The notes: generated by a model from the letters alone, not told the origin. Shown: positions 1 to 8,433, numbered from the stretch's first letter. The stretch: 64,000 nt of DNA from Desulfosarcina widdelii (GCF_009688965.1 NZ_AP021875.1:5084001-5148000), one strand, 5' to 3'. Translations and numbers: made by a program.

Positions 1-735
1 GACACCGTTTTTATCGTTTGCGGTCTGGATCGGGACTACAACCTGCGCCGCATCGAACGCTACCTGACCCTGGTCTATAACTGCGACCTGACGCCGGCCA
101 TCATTCTTACTAAGGCCGACCTGCAGCCGGACCCGGAAGCATTCGTCCAGGAAGTGGAAACGATCGCTTTCGGGGTGCCGGTCCATCTGGTTTCCGCCAG
201 GGACGCCACCGGTCTGGTCCGACTGGAAGAAACCATTGCACCCGGCCGGACGATCACCATGATCGGCTCATCTGGGGCCGGGAAATCCACGCTGTTGAAC
301 CGGCTCTACGGAAAGTCCGTCCAGGCCACCAATGCGACAAGCGAAAAGGTAGGGAAGGGGACACATACGACCACCAGCCGGGACCTGATCGTGATGCCAC
401 AGGGCGGCATGATCATCGACAACCCCGGCATCCGGGAGATTTCTTTCTGGGATGCTGACAAGGGGGTCGAAAGCGCGTTCCCGGAAATCGAACGTCTTGC
501 CGCCGGCTGCCGATTCTCCGACTGCAACCATGCCCACGAACCCGGATGCCGGGTCCTGCAGGCGGTCGCCAACGGAGAGATTGCTCAAGAGCGGCTGGAC
601 AGCTACCACAAGATGAATCGCGAATTGACCTACCTGGCCGAAAGGCAGCACAAGAGTGCCGACCGGATGGAAAAGGAGCGCTGGAAGGATGTGGCGCTGA
701 AAATAAAATCCATGAAAAAGAACATGAAAAAATGA
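1..735 (+). CDS. rsgA: Ribosome small subunit-dependent GTPase A (RsgA), 5' truncated by the window edge
   Basis: Open reading runs in from base 1, so the N-terminal OB fold and part of the G domain are missing. What remains reads as a circularly permuted GTPase. LTKAD (about bases 106-120) is the G4 motif, GSSGAGKSTLLN (from about 268) is the P loop, the GKGTHTTT stretch is the switch region and DNPGIRE is G3. The C-terminal zinc knuckle is visible as CRFSDCNHAHEPGC. RsgA is a cytoplasmic factor that uses GTP to proofread and release late 30S subunits. The tail is lysine rich (KSMKKNMKK). A strong hairpin terminator follows the stop, so this is the last gene of its transcript. Identity is very secure from the order of motifs. 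Confidence 0.95.
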   Translation, partial: DTVFIVCGLDRDYNLRRIERYLTLVYNCDLTPAIILTKADLQPDPEAFVQEVETIAFGVPVHLVSARDATGLVRLEETIAPGRTITMIGSSGAGKSTLLNRLYGKSVQATNATSEKVGKGTHTTTSRDLIVMPQGGMIIDNPGIREISFWDADKGVESAFPEIERLAAGCRFSDCNHAHEPGCRVLQAVANGEIAQERLDSYHKMNRELTYLAERQHKSADRMEKERWKDVALKIKSMKKNMKK

Positions 736-741
736 ACCCAC

Positions 742-772
742 AAAAAAGCCGGGACCCGCGTCCCGGCTTTTT
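742..772 (+). terminator. Rho-independent terminator after rsgA
   Basis: A-tract, then an 8-bp GC-rich arm AGCCGGGA, loop CCCGCG, matching arm and a T6 run. It sits 7 bases after the rsgA stop. The A-tract on the far side makes it usable from both strands, so it may also serve the convergent MFS gene. Confidence 0.9.
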
Positions 773-848
773 CAAGGATTGTGTATGGCGATCCGGTCTT
801 TGTATCCCATTTACGAACAGAGATATTTCTGGACCGATTCTCCCGGTA

Positions 849-2189
849 TTAGTCGACCGCCTTTTCGGTGACCATGGCTTTGGCCACGACGGGAGCCTTT
901 TCCTCGGCATGCTTGGGCCGGTTGGTCAGATAGGCGATGACCACGCCCAGCATCAGCAGACCGGCCGACATGTAAAAGGCCCAGCGCAGGCTGCCGGTCA
1001 GATCCTCGATGGTGCCGCCCAGACTGGTCATGAAGAATCCCAGGCCCCAGCCCAGAAATACCAGGCCGTAATTGAATCCGAGGTACTTGGATCCGTAAAA
1101 ATCGGCGGTGAAGGAGGGCATCAGGGAAAGCCCGCCGCCGTACTGCCAGTAGGCGACCCCGACCACCATGAACAGTAGAACGATATTCTGTTCAGCGATC
1201 ACATAGGGCAGGATGAACATGCAGCCCGCGGAAATGGCGCAATTCAGGCAGTAGGCGTTTACTCGGCCGATCTTATCGGAATAAAAGCCGGTTCCCACCC
1301 GTCCCGAGGCATTGATCAACCCGCCGAAGGAGACGAGGATCCAGGCATTGGCCGCGAAAAAAGGCACATCGGCGGCCGCTTTTTTCAACAGCCCGGCGGC
1401 GTTGGCGATAATCAACAGTCCGGATTGGGTGGAAATGGTAAACATGAGGACCAGGGCGTAAAACTGCCAGGATTTGAAAATTTCCTTGGGAGTCCAGTCG
1501 TGTTTGGTGCTGTCCTGATTGGCGGCTGAATTGGCGTTGGCCGGCATGGGCGGCACATAATCTTTGGGGGGGGTGAAGAGGAGCTGGCCGCACAAAATGG
1601 TGACAACGGCGAAAATCAGGCCCAATGCGAAAAAGCTTCCGCTGATGCCGTAATGGTCGATGAAGTACTGGCCCAGCCCGCCGATGTAGATAGCGGCGCC
1701 GCCGTATCCGGCGACCACTGCACCGGCGATCAATCCACGTTTATGGGGGCCGAACCACTTCAGGGCCGCCGGTGTGGGCGCCGCGTACCCCAATCCCATA
1801 CCGGTGCCGCCAAGGATGCCGAAGCCGATAATCAGCCCCAGTTGGCTTTTCATCAAGGCGGCGACAACGCAGCCCAGGGCCAGAAAGAGACCGCCGGCGG
1901 TCGCCCCGACCTTGGGGCCGAATCGATCCTGGATCCGCCCGCCGGGGATCATGAGCACGGCAAAAAGGATGACGCAGATGGCAAAGGGGGTGGCTGCCTG
2001 GGCGTTGGTGAGATAGGTCCAGCCCGCATTGGCGCCGGTCATGACTTCACCGGCCCGGTCTACGTCGACCAATGCCTTTTTCCATATGCTCCATGCATAC
2101 AGGATGCCCAGGCACAGGTTGATGGTGGTTCCGGCAAACGTCGTGATCCATCCCTTCAGGGGAACTTTTGCTGCTGGCTGTACCGACAT
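849..2189 (-). CDS. MFS transporter of the OFA (oxalate/formate antiporter) family
   Basis: 446 residues with about twelve hydrophobic segments, the usual length for the family. The N terminus KGWITTFAGTTINLCLGILYAWS is typical of OFA carriers, and MFS motif A appears as GGRIQDRFGPK (residues about 83-93) in the loop between helices 2 and 3. GxGxGxGY-type glycine packing follows (GGTGMGLGYAAP). It is an inner-membrane carrier, probably for a small mono- or dicarboxylate; the substrate cannot be read from sequence. ATG start with a strong Shine-Dalgarno (GGGAGGA) just upstream on the minus strand. It is monocistronic and convergent with rsgA. A 15-bp palindrome and a weak -24/-12-like element lie upstream. 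Confidence 0.85.
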   Translation of the reverse strand: MSVQPAAKVPLKGWITTFAGTTINLCLGILYAWSIWKKALVDVDRAGEVMTGANAGWTYLTNAQAATPFAICVILFAVLMIPGGRIQDRFGPKVGATAGGLFLALGCVVAALMKSQLGLIIGFGILGGTGMGLGYAAPTPAALKWFGPHKRGLIAGAVVAGYGGAAIYIGGLGQYFIDHYGISGSFFALGLIFAVVTILCGQLLFTPPKDYVPPMPANANSAANQDSTKHDWTPKEIFKSWQFYALVLMFTISTQSGLLIIANAAGLLKKAAADVPFFAANAWILVSFGGLINASGRVGTGFYSDKIGRVNAYCLNCAISAGCMFILPYVIAEQNIVLLFMVVGVAYWQYGGGLSLMPSFTADFYGSKYLGFNYGLVFLGWGLGFFMTSLGGTIEDLTGSLRWAFYMSAGLLMLGVVIAYLTNRPKHAEEKAPVVAKAMVTEKAVD

Positions 2190-2212
2190 TCTTCCTCCCT
2201 TTTTTTTGCAAA

Positions 2213-2227
2213 ATGAATAGTATTCAT
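2213..2227. promoter_or_regulatory. 15-bp perfect palindrome in front of the MFS gene, candidate operator
   Basis: ATGAATA-G-TATTCAT is a perfect 7-bp inverted repeat around one base, 24 bases upstream of the MFS start codon. Position and symmetry fit a repressor or activator site. No regulator in the window can be assigned to it. Confidence 0.45.
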
Positions 2228-2293
2228 CGAACTAAATCTTTCATTTTGCTGGTTGAGAATATTAAAATAAATGGAATTCAGTAAATGGGATCA

Positions 2294-2308
2294 TCAATAA
2301 GCGTGCCA
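2294..2308 (-). promoter_or_regulatory. Possible sigma-54 (-24/-12) promoter for the MFS gene
   Basis: Minus strand reads TGGCACGCTTATTGA. The -24 half is a perfect TGGCACG, and spacing to the -12 half is right (GG, ten bases, then GA), but the invariant GC of the -12 element is GA. It would give a leader of roughly 90 bases. Held at low confidence because of that mismatch. Confidence 0.3.
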
Positions 2309-2711
2309 CAATAGATAAAATACTCCCACAAGGGGGGCTTAAAGCGGATTTTCAGTTGGGGAATTCCGATAAATGAGGTGTTTATTCAAATTGTTATCGG
2401 TTTGATTGGAGACAGCAGGAAATTAGGTCGAAGGGGCTTTTATAGCGATTTTCCAAAGTCAGGGGATAAGAAATGCGGCCCGAAAATCACAAACAATGTT
2501 GTGAAAAAGGCTCGATTTTTTTTATAACTGATTGATATCGAATTTAATCCAGGTAGATCACAACTCCGGTTGATCCAACAAATAAAGTTGTAGTTGTTTG
2601 CATGGCGCGATCAAGCGATTTCCGAGGATGGGGTCTCTGTTCGGGGGCAGTTTTTCTGTTGTACGGCCATGGGTGCTGGAAAAGCTTTTTAAGACGTCAC
2701 TACCATTGGAA

Positions 2712-3602
2712 TTAGGCCGGTCGGGCTTCCCTCTTGAGGTGCAGTTCGAACCGTTCCACCAGCAGGGAGCAGGCAAGGCAAAGGATGAAATAGATAGCCA
2801 GAATAGTGATCCAGACTTCGAAGGTGAGAAAGGTTGCGGCCATCAGTTCCATGCCCTGGAAGGTCAGCTCCTGGATGGAGATGACCGAGACGATGGCCGA
2901 ATCCTTGATGGTGGAGATGAACTGACCGGCCAGGGGCGGCATCACCCGCCGCAGGGCCTGCGGGAAGATCACATGACGCAGCTGCTGGGCGCGGGTGAAC
3001 CCCAATCCGGAAGACGCTTCCCACTGGCCTTTGTCGATGGATTGAATGCCGGCGCGGATAATTTCGGTAATATAGGCGCCTTCATATACGGCCAGGGCCA
3101 CGGCTCCGGAAATGAAAACGGGGATTCTCGCTGGCTCGGCCATGATCAGGCTCAGGATGCCGGACAACGGGCCGCCGTCCATAAGCACGACCTGATTGAT
3201 ACCCAACGCAGGCAGAAGCCGGTCGCCGACGAAATAATAGAAAATAAAGATCCACACCAATACCGGAATGTTGCGGATTACCTCCACGTATCCGCTGCCC
3301 AGCATCCGTCGGTAGCGGCTGCAACTGGTGCGGAAAAGCCCCATGATTGTTCCAATGATCAGGGCCAGAACTGTGGCCCAGAAACTGAGCCGCAGGGTGA
3401 CCAGTACGCCTTGGAGGATCAGGCCGGGAACCCATTTGCCGGTGTTTTCATCCACCCGCAGCAGGTATTGGGGGATGGCCTGCCAGTTCCAGTGGTACTG
3501 GGCCTTTTGGGCGGCGAGGTAAAGCAGGCCTGCCGCCACGGCCCCGATCCCGGAAAGCAGGACCAGGTCCGTGGCGGTGATTTTGCCTTTTTTTGCGATC
3601 AC
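2712..3602 (-). CDS. Polar amino acid ABC transporter permease (second permease)
   Basis: A HisM/GlnP-type inner-membrane permease with several hydrophobic helices. The EAA loop is clear in the C-terminal half (EASSGLGFTRAQQLRHVIFPQALRRVMPP). The QTLRLSFW/RNIPVLVWIF region is typical of polar amino acid uptake systems (PAAT family). I chose a GTG start at 3602 that overlaps the TGA stop of the binding-protein gene (GTGA), which implies translational coupling; a TTG at 3620 in the same frame is the alternative and would give 302 residues. It is the last gene of the operon permease - binding protein - permease. No ATP-binding subunit lies on either side, so the pair must borrow one encoded elsewhere. 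Confidence 0.88.
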   Translation of the reverse strand: MIAKKGKITATDLVLLSGIGAVAAGLLYLAAQKAQYHWNWQAIPQYLLRVDENTGKWVPGLILQGVLVTLRLSFWATVLALIIGTIMGLFRTSCSRYRRMLGSGYVEVIRNIPVLVWIFIFYYFVGDRLLPALGINQVVLMDGGPLSGILSLIMAEPARIPVFISGAVALAVYEGAYITEIIRAGIQSIDKGQWEASSGLGFTRAQQLRHVIFPQALRRVMPPLAGQFISTIKDSAIVSVISIQELTFQGMELMAATFLTFEVWITILAIYFILCLACSLLVERFELHLKREARPA

Positions 3603-4423
3603 TGGATCTGCGATTCCCAATCCCTGGTTTCAAACCAGTAGGTCTTGCGTTCCTTGAGCCAGCCTTCGGCGGCCACATAGCCGATCCAGTTGTTGAAAAA
3701 ATTCAATGTGTCCACGTCGCCCTTGCGCACGGCGAATCCGATCGGCTCTCGGGTAAACGTGCCCTTGAACGGCATAAATAGCTTGTCCGGGTTCTTGATG
3801 GCCTGGAACGCCGGCGTCGGTGCGGAACCGACCACGGCATGCACACGGCCGTTGATGACCTCCTGATACGCCTGGGCCTCGTCGTCGAACATACGAATCT
3901 CGGCCTTGGGCAGGTATTTCTTGGTGGCGGTGACAGCAGTGGAACCCAGCCGGGCAGCGATGACCACACCGGGTTTGTTGTAGTCCTCGAGGGATGTCAT
4001 GCCGGCCGCCATTTTCTTGCTGGCCACCATGGACATTCCAGTGTAATCGTAGGGATCGGTGAAATTGACCTTGAGATTCCGGCTGGGCAAGATGCCCATG
4101 CCACCGATGATCACATCGAATTTTCCGGTGAGCAGGGCCGGAATGATACCGGACCATTTGGTGGGAACGAATTCGACCTTGACCCCCATGTCCTCGGCCA
4201 GGCGGGTCGCCACATCGATCTCGAATCCGATGAGCTTGCCGGTCTTGTCTTTCATTGCCCAGGGAACGAAGGTGGACATACCCACGCGTAACACGCCACG
4301 TTGGATCACCTGTTCCACAACGCTGTCGTTGCTGCTGGCGGCCATGGTTCCGGTGGCGCCAATCAGACTGAACGTCAGAATCGCCATAATTACCAAATGG
4401 GTTGTTCGTGTCGCAGCTTTCAT
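3599..4423 (-). CDS. Amino acid ABC transporter substrate-binding protein (family 3)
   Basis: About 274 residues. A signal peptide with a hydrophobic core (LVIMAILTFSLIGATGT) is followed by a mature SBP_bac_3 fold. RGVLRVGMSTFVPWAMKDKTGKLIGFEIDVATRLAEDMGVKVEFV is the canonical opening lobe, and the later GSTAVTATKKYLPKAEIR region is the second lobe. It should bind a polar amino acid or related solute in the periplasm and deliver it to the flanking permeases. The ATG at 4423 is preferred over an upstream in-frame start at 4456 because AGGAGTG lies at ideal spacing before it and the signal peptide then starts cleanly (MKAATRTT). The gene is nested between two permease genes on the same strand, an atypical order. 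Confidence 0.9.
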   Translation of the reverse strand: MKAATRTTHLVIMAILTFSLIGATGTMAASSNDSVVEQVIQRGVLRVGMSTFVPWAMKDKTGKLIGFEIDVATRLAEDMGVKVEFVPTKWSGIIPALLTGKFDVIIGGMGILPSRNLKVNFTDPYDYTGMSMVASKKMAAGMTSLEDYNKPGVVIAARLGSTAVTATKKYLPKAEIRMFDDEAQAYQEVINGRVHAVVGSAPTPAFQAIKNPDKLFMPFKGTFTREPIGFAVRKGDVDTLNFFNNWIGYVAAEGWLKERKTYWFETRDWESQIQ

Positions 4424-4465
4424 AAATCCACTCCTTTCTTTTTTCTCTTTTCCCACGTTTCGGAA

Positions 4466-5293
4466 TTAGTATTTGGCCAGCGCCATCCGTTTCTCCATGG
4501 CCTGGGTCACCAGGGACAGCGAGAAGGTCAACAGCAGGTAGATGGCCGCAATGGTAAACCATAGTTCGAACACCAGGTAGGTTTCGGCAATGATCTCCTG
4601 GCCTTTCATGGTCAGGTCATAGATCGCGATGGTGCTGACCAGGGCCGAATCCTTGATCAAGGACACCGCCTGGCTGATCAGCGGCGGCGTCATGTGGCGC
4701 AGGGCCTGGGGCAATACGACGTGGCGGTAGATATGCCAGGGACTCAGCCCGATGCTTTGAGCGGCCTCCCACTGCCCCCGGGGAACAGCCATGATCCCGG
4801 CCCGAATAATTTCAGAGGCATAGGCCCCTTCGAACAAACTTAAAGCCAACACCGCCGAGGCAAAACGCGAAAGCCCCACCAGCGGCGAAAAAACGAAATA
4901 GATGAAAAACAATTGCACCAGCAGCGGCGTGTTGCGAATCGATTCGAGATAGATCCGGGCGATGGCGCGGGCAGTAAAGGATGCGGACAGGCGGCCGATG
5001 GCGGTAACCACGCCGAAAAGGCTGGAAAATACCAAAGACACAGCCGATACCTTCAGGGTTATAACGAGGCCTTTCAGCAGGGGGCCGGCCAGAAAATGAC
5101 CCTCGGAAAAGGTAAATAAATAGCGCGGTACCCGATACCACTGCCAGTTATAGCCCAGCCCGGCGCCGCCGGCATAAACGAACCAGATCAGGAGTCCGGC
5201 AGTGGCAATGGCGCCAAGCCAGTCACGTAGAAGGCTTTTCCAGCCGGTTCGGGCGTCGTCGCCAGAAAGTGGGATGTCACACGCATTCATCAT
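4466..5293 (-). CDS. Polar amino acid ABC transporter permease (first permease)
   Basis: 275 residues, an inner-membrane permease of the HisQ/GlnP type. The EAA loop reads EAAQSIGLSPWHIYRHVVLPQALRHMTPP, and RNTPLLVQLFFIYF is the conserved helix before it. It resembles the other permease of this operon in both motifs, so the two probably form a heterodimer. Two adjacent ATGs (5293 and 5290) could serve as start; neither has a strong ribosome-binding site. First gene of the operon, with about 520 bases of leader region upstream holding a perfect palindrome at 5464-5482. Confidence 0.88.
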   Translation of the reverse strand: MMNACDIPLSGDDARTGWKSLLRDWLGAIATAGLLIWFVYAGGAGLGYNWQWYRVPRYLFTFSEGHFLAGPLLKGLVITLKVSAVSLVFSSLFGVVTAIGRLSASFTARAIARIYLESIRNTPLLVQLFFIYFVFSPLVGLSRFASAVLALSLFEGAYASEIIRAGIMAVPRGQWEAAQSIGLSPWHIYRHVVLPQALRHMTPPLISQAVSLIKDSALVSTIAIYDLTMKGQEIIAETYLVFELWFTIAAIYLLLTFSLSLVTQAMEKRMALAKY

Positions 5294-5815
5294 GAGAAAT
5301 CAAATGGTGTCGTCGTGCCGGGCAAACGGCAACCCGCCAAAGCATTATGTTTGCAGCAACCTTTTATTGAATTTCAGTTTTGCGTCAATCCGATAAAAGC
5401 CGGGCACAGTTTTACGATTGTAGGCTTACGAAACAGCTATCTACAGATTACATGCCAGATCATTACCGATATGAAATCGGTATATGTAAACATGCACCAT
5501 TTCGCGAAAAATGCAAGGTCTGCCGGTTTTGGGTTTAACCGAAAGGTGAGAACCATCGCCACCGCATCTTGCAGAATTCGTTTCAATAATTATCGTTGAG
5601 AGAGACACAAGTGTATCGTTTGTTGCAAGGCGGACACATTGCCATTCTCCCTCTGGAAGCGATGCTGCACGCAAGCGATGCCCGGATCATGCGCAGCCGC
5701 AAGGCTATATAGTCTCAGTTGCCGTTTTGGCACGGTTTTGGCTATTTTGACATGTAATGCTCAAGAGGCATTGCAACTTGTTTTGAACGAGATGAAAAAA
5801 TTCTGGAGGTTTGAA
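5294..5815. other. Divergent intergenic region
   Basis: 522 bases without a believable gene; the short frames here lack ribosome-binding sites and family likeness. It should hold promoters for the ABC operon (left) and the small conserved gene (right). The palindrome at 5464-5482 is the only structured element I see. Confidence 0.4.
5464..5482. promoter_or_regulatory. 19-bp perfect palindrome, candidate operator between ABC operon and 5816 gene
   Basis: TACCGAT-ATGAA-ATCGGTA: two 7-bp arms around five bases. It lies between divergent transcription units, 171 bases before the ABC permease start. The form is typical of a dimeric regulator site; the regulator is unknown. Confidence 0.4.
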
Positions 5816-6175
5816 ATGATGAACCTTGACGAAATCAAAGACAACAGGGATCTGGTCAATGCCATCGACTGGGAAATGACTCCTGAAGAGGCGGTCCGGC
5901 TCTATCTGGAGTGGGGCAACAACTGGGCTCGGGGAAATTATGTTATCCGATCCAAGGATGACGTGTCCCATTACTTCGTGGTCAATACATGGAAAGACGA
6001 ACCGGTGATCTATTTTATCCGCCGCAACAGCGAAGAAGCCGTGGAACTGGCCAAAATTCCGCTGCCCGCCGCTCTTAGAAAGCGTTTTTTGCATTCCGGG
6101 GGACGTCACAAAGGGGTCTGGGCGCCGGATGGCGAGGTCAAGGACTGGCTCAAGAAGAAACTCGAAGTCCATTGA
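5816..6175 (+). CDS. Small conserved protein resembling the DVU0772 family of sulfate reducers
   Basis: 119 residues, soluble, with no signal peptide or metal motif. The sequence opens MMNLDEIKDNRDLVNAIDW and continues MTPEEAVRLYLEWGNNW and DDVSHYFVVNTW. From memory this resembles a family known as DVU0772 from Desulfovibrio vulgaris, common in sulfate reducers and of unknown role; I could not verify the match. Start chosen at 5816 because a strong GGAGG precedes it by seven bases; the open frame extends upstream to 5639 but has no initiation signal there. Single gene, followed by a long-armed inverted repeat. Confidence 0.75.
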   Translation: MMNLDEIKDNRDLVNAIDWEMTPEEAVRLYLEWGNNWARGNYVIRSKDDVSHYFVVNTWKDEPVIYFIRRNSEEAVELAKIPLPAALRKRFLHSGGRHKGVWAPDGEVKDWLKKKLEVH

Positions 6176-6311
6176 CCCGGCTGCACCGGGTATCTTCCCT
6201 CGAACGGATCGTTTGCGTCCCTGCCGCCCCGGTTTACGGCGGCGGAAGAGTAGATGCGTCGCACCCGTTCACGGGGTTGAAATGCCCAATGTGCTGCAAC
6301 TGCCTGACCAC

Positions 6312-6418
6312 TAAGCGTTCAAAGGGTGCCGCAGATGTGAGGCGCCGGGCACGCAGACGTTTTGGTCAACCTTCAACCGCCCGGGAACAAAGCAGATGCA
6401 GCACCCTGTGAACGCTTA
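6312..6418. repeat. 107-base unit bounded by 18-bp inverted repeats
   Basis: Left arm TAAGCGTTCAAAGGGTGC (6312-6329) and right arm GCACCCTGTGAACGCTTA (6401-6418) match at 17 of 18 positions across a 71-base loop. It lies between convergent genes. There is no U-run, so it is not a standard terminator. It could be a small non-autonomous mobile unit, a recombination site or a structured RNA. Confidence 0.6.
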
Positions 6419-6426
6419 CGCTGCGT

Positions 6427-6630
6427 TTAATCGAAGGCTTTTCCCGGTTTGACCCCCAGAGGTTTGAGAATTTTAACCAGCGGGCAGAACCCCGTGAAAC
6501 TGGACTGCAAAAGGTTGGCACCCACGAAGGCGGTAAACCACAACCAGTAAGGGGAGTGAAATTGAGCCAATATGAGAGAGATCAGTATCATAGATCCGGC
6601 AAAGCCAAGAACGATTCGGTCGATGTTCAT
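6427..6630 (-). CDS. DUF2892 (YgaP-like) small membrane protein
   Basis: 67 residues with two hydrophobic helices. The pattern MNIDRIVLGFAGSMILISL, then SPYWLWFTAFVGANLLQSSFTGFCP, then a lysine/proline tail, is the DUF2892 signature; the single cysteine in TGFCP is conserved in the family. In some proteins this domain follows a rhodanese, which suggests a membrane sulfur or thiol role, but no rhodanese is attached here. GGAGG eight bases before ATG supports the start. It stands alone, divergent from the ferritin-like gene. Confidence 0.85.
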   Translation of the reverse strand: MNIDRIVLGFAGSMILISLILAQFHSPYWLWFTAFVGANLLQSSFTGFCPLVKILKPLGVKPGKAFD

Positions 6631-6926
6631 TTTACAATCCTCCGTATATAAACAATTTTCAAGATTACGTCGTCATTGACCGTTAAGAGATTCCCAACGG
6701 CCGGAGTGTTACATTTTTTTTAAAATTTCCGCAGCCGGGCGATTCCCCCGATGATTCACCGCAACCTTTACATCGAAAAAAACAAATGGCAAGTCCGCCG
6801 TTTTTTTAGTATGCTCAATGATGCCTGTGCAGTGGTTCGGAAATAGCTCCACCGGCGTCGCCCCACACGACTCAGTCCGTTCGTCGTCGTATCATCGATT
6901 ATCAATTTGCCTATCAGGGAGGTACC

Positions 6927-7388
6927 ATGAATTTCAATTCCTTCGAAGAGATCCTCGACTTTGCCATTGAACGGGAAAAACAGGCGGTCAATTTTTACCA
7001 GAAACTGGTGGATGCGGAGACCTTTCCTGCTTCCAAACAGACCCTGGCCGAATTTGTGGAAGAGGAGAAAAAGCACCAGACGTTGCTCGAGGAATTCAAA
7101 AAGGGCAATCGCTCCATTGTGGAGTACGACTGGAAATGGATCCCGGATATCAAGCGCAGCGACTATCTCGTGGATATGAAGTACGAGCCGGGTATGGATT
7201 TCGCCGAAATTCTTCGGCTGGCCATGAAGCGCGAGGAAAAGGCCCTGCGTCTGTACAATGCCCTGGCCACCAAAACCGATGATGCCGACTGTATCAAGCT
7301 CTTCAAGCTGCTTGCCCAGGAAGAGGCCAAACACAAACAGACCTTCGAGACCCTCTATGACGATCATATGGCTAAACTGGGAGACTGA
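6927..7388 (+). CDS. Ferritin-like (rubrerythrin-type) di-iron protein without rubredoxin domain
   Basis: 153 residues forming a four-helix bundle with two repeats of the di-iron pattern. Helix 1 has IEREKQAVNFYQ and helix 2 EEEKKHQTLLEEF; helix 3 has MKREEKALRLYN and helix 4 AQEEAKHKQTFE. The glutamates and the two ExxH-type motifs are the expected iron ligands. The C-terminal rubredoxin domain of true rubrerythrin is absent, as in COG1633 proteins. Likely role is peroxide reduction or iron handling in the cytoplasm. GGGAGG upstream supports the ATG. A universal stress protein gene follows 29 bases later on the same strand, so both are probably one stress-linked transcript. Confidence 0.88.
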   Translation: MNFNSFEEILDFAIEREKQAVNFYQKLVDAETFPASKQTLAEFVEEEKKHQTLLEEFKKGNRSIVEYDWKWIPDIKRSDYLVDMKYEPGMDFAEILRLAMKREEKALRLYNALATKTDDADCIKLFKLLAQEEAKHKQTFETLYDDHMAKLGD

Positions 7389-7417
7389 TTCGGTGCAACC
7401 CTTATAAAGGAGGCGCT

Positions 7418-7912
7418 ATGCTGCCGCAAATCAAGAATATCCTGTATGCCACCGACTTGTCGGAAAATGCGCGCTATGCTTACAAATATGCCGCCAGCAT
7501 AGCCCAGCAGTACAACGCGCGAATTACCATTCTGCACGTCATCGAACATTTGACCACGGAAACGTTTCTGCAGATTCATGGCTTTGTCGGCGAAGAGAAG
7601 TGGAATCAGCTCCAGGAGGAAAAACGCGAGGATTTTGTTACGCGCATCCAGGGGCGCCTGGCCAATTTCTGCGACGAGATCAACAGCGAAGTGGATGCCT
7701 GCACCTTTCAGGTGGATAAAATTCTCGTAAAGGACGGCATCGCCGCCGATGAAATACTCCAGCAGGCCGACCTCAACGGCGCCGATCTGATTATCATGGG
7801 TACCAGGGGTTACGGCATGTTCAAGGACGCCCTCATGGGGGGCACGGCCCGCCGGGTGGTGAGAAGGAGTATTATTCCGGTGATGGTGGTGCGCCTGCCG
7901 GAAGAGGAGTGA
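7418..7912 (+). CDS. Universal stress protein (UspA family)
   Basis: 164 residues, a single Usp domain. The N terminus IKNILYATDLSENARYAYKYAASIAQQYNARITILHVIEH is the first beta-alpha-beta unit. The ATP-binding signature near the C terminus reads GTRGYGMFKDALMGGTARRVVRRSIIPVMVVR, with the G-x2-G-x9-G spacing kept, so an ATP-binding Usp is expected. AAGGAGG lies upstream of the ATG. Downstream gene of the pair with the ferritin-like protein. Confidence 0.93.
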   Translation: MLPQIKNILYATDLSENARYAYKYAASIAQQYNARITILHVIEHLTTETFLQIHGFVGEEKWNQLQEEKREDFVTRIQGRLANFCDEINSEVDACTFQVDKILVKDGIAADEILQQADLNGADLIIMGTRGYGMFKDALMGGTARRVVRRSIIPVMVVRLPEEE

Positions 7913-7929
7913 CGTTATCCTAAGATTGA

Positions 7930-8082
7930 CAGAATCGTAAAAAGACACAACGGCGTCATGCCGGACTTGATCCGGTATCCAGGACTTATTGAAAAGACTG
8001 GATAGCGCTAAAGCTTCACTCCGTGCGCCGGCCTTCGCCGGAATGGCGAAGAAATGGAATTTTTCACTTTTTACGGAATCAT
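7930..8082. repeat. Dispersed repeat, copy 1, with imperfect terminal inverted repeats
   Basis: The core CGTCATGCCGGACTTGATCC starts at 7954 and the unit closes with a CGCCGGCCTTCGCCGGAAT hairpin near 8048. A second copy of the core and its closing hairpin lies at 20902-20973. Here the core is framed by AATCGTAAAAAG on the left and CTTTTTACGGAAT on the right, which are near inverted copies. It is non-coding and abuts the pseudogene fragment. Confidence 0.65.
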
Positions 8083-8260
8083 AGCAAGCACAGTGAGTAC
8101 AATTCCGGCCCGCGATCCAACAGGAGCGACATATAGTCGGCCTCCAATTGGATCATGGGCCGGTCGTTTTTGCGCATCCATTCGCTGAGCCAGGCAAAGC
8201 GGATCGCCAGCATCAGCAGGTTGCCGACATGAACCAGCAATGACGATTCGGGCGACAGGC
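8079..8260 (-). pseudogene. C-terminal fragment of a phosphotransferase (second copy of the gene at 9963)
   Basis: Minus strand translates to about 55 residues ending ...LLMLAIRFAWLSEWMRK, NDRPMIQLEADYMSLLL, then a new tail and stop. Over about 85 bases (8127-8211) it is nearly identical to bases 9990-10073, the 3' end of the intact phosphotransferase gene. The N-terminal four fifths are missing and no start is present. Left of the shared block the two sequences diverge sharply, which marks a recombination junction. The fragment and the intact gene bracket the DUF4143 ATPase in the same orientation, forming a direct repeat around it. Confidence 0.8.
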
Positions 8261-8433
8261 TCCTGTGTCGAATCGTTTTTCAGATAAGCAGCGAAGAAGT
8301 CTCAGAAGGATGTGTGCCAGGCCATGCTATCTCCAGGAGTTGATCCGGTTACACAGAGATATATCAGCCTTTTGGGGGCTATTGCCTTTTGACCGGAAAC
8401 CGCAAACAGATGTTTTGGAGTTAATTGGTTTTT

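Larger units (their letters stand above)
2190..2711. other. Intergenic region between MFS gene and ABC permease
   Basis: No convincing gene in 522 bases. Apart from the two MFS promoter elements noted, there is a small hairpin at 2488-2503 (CACAA/TTGTG stem, followed on the minus strand by ATTTTC) that could be a weak terminator for the ABC operon, which reads in from the right. Confidence 0.4.

Noticed and set aside
2294..2308. Confident sigma-54 promoter for the MFS gene
   Set aside because: The invariant GC of the -12 element is GA; retained only as a low-confidence site.
6312..6418. Integron attC site
   Set aside because: The GTTRRRY/RYYYAAC core pair is not present and there is no integrase.
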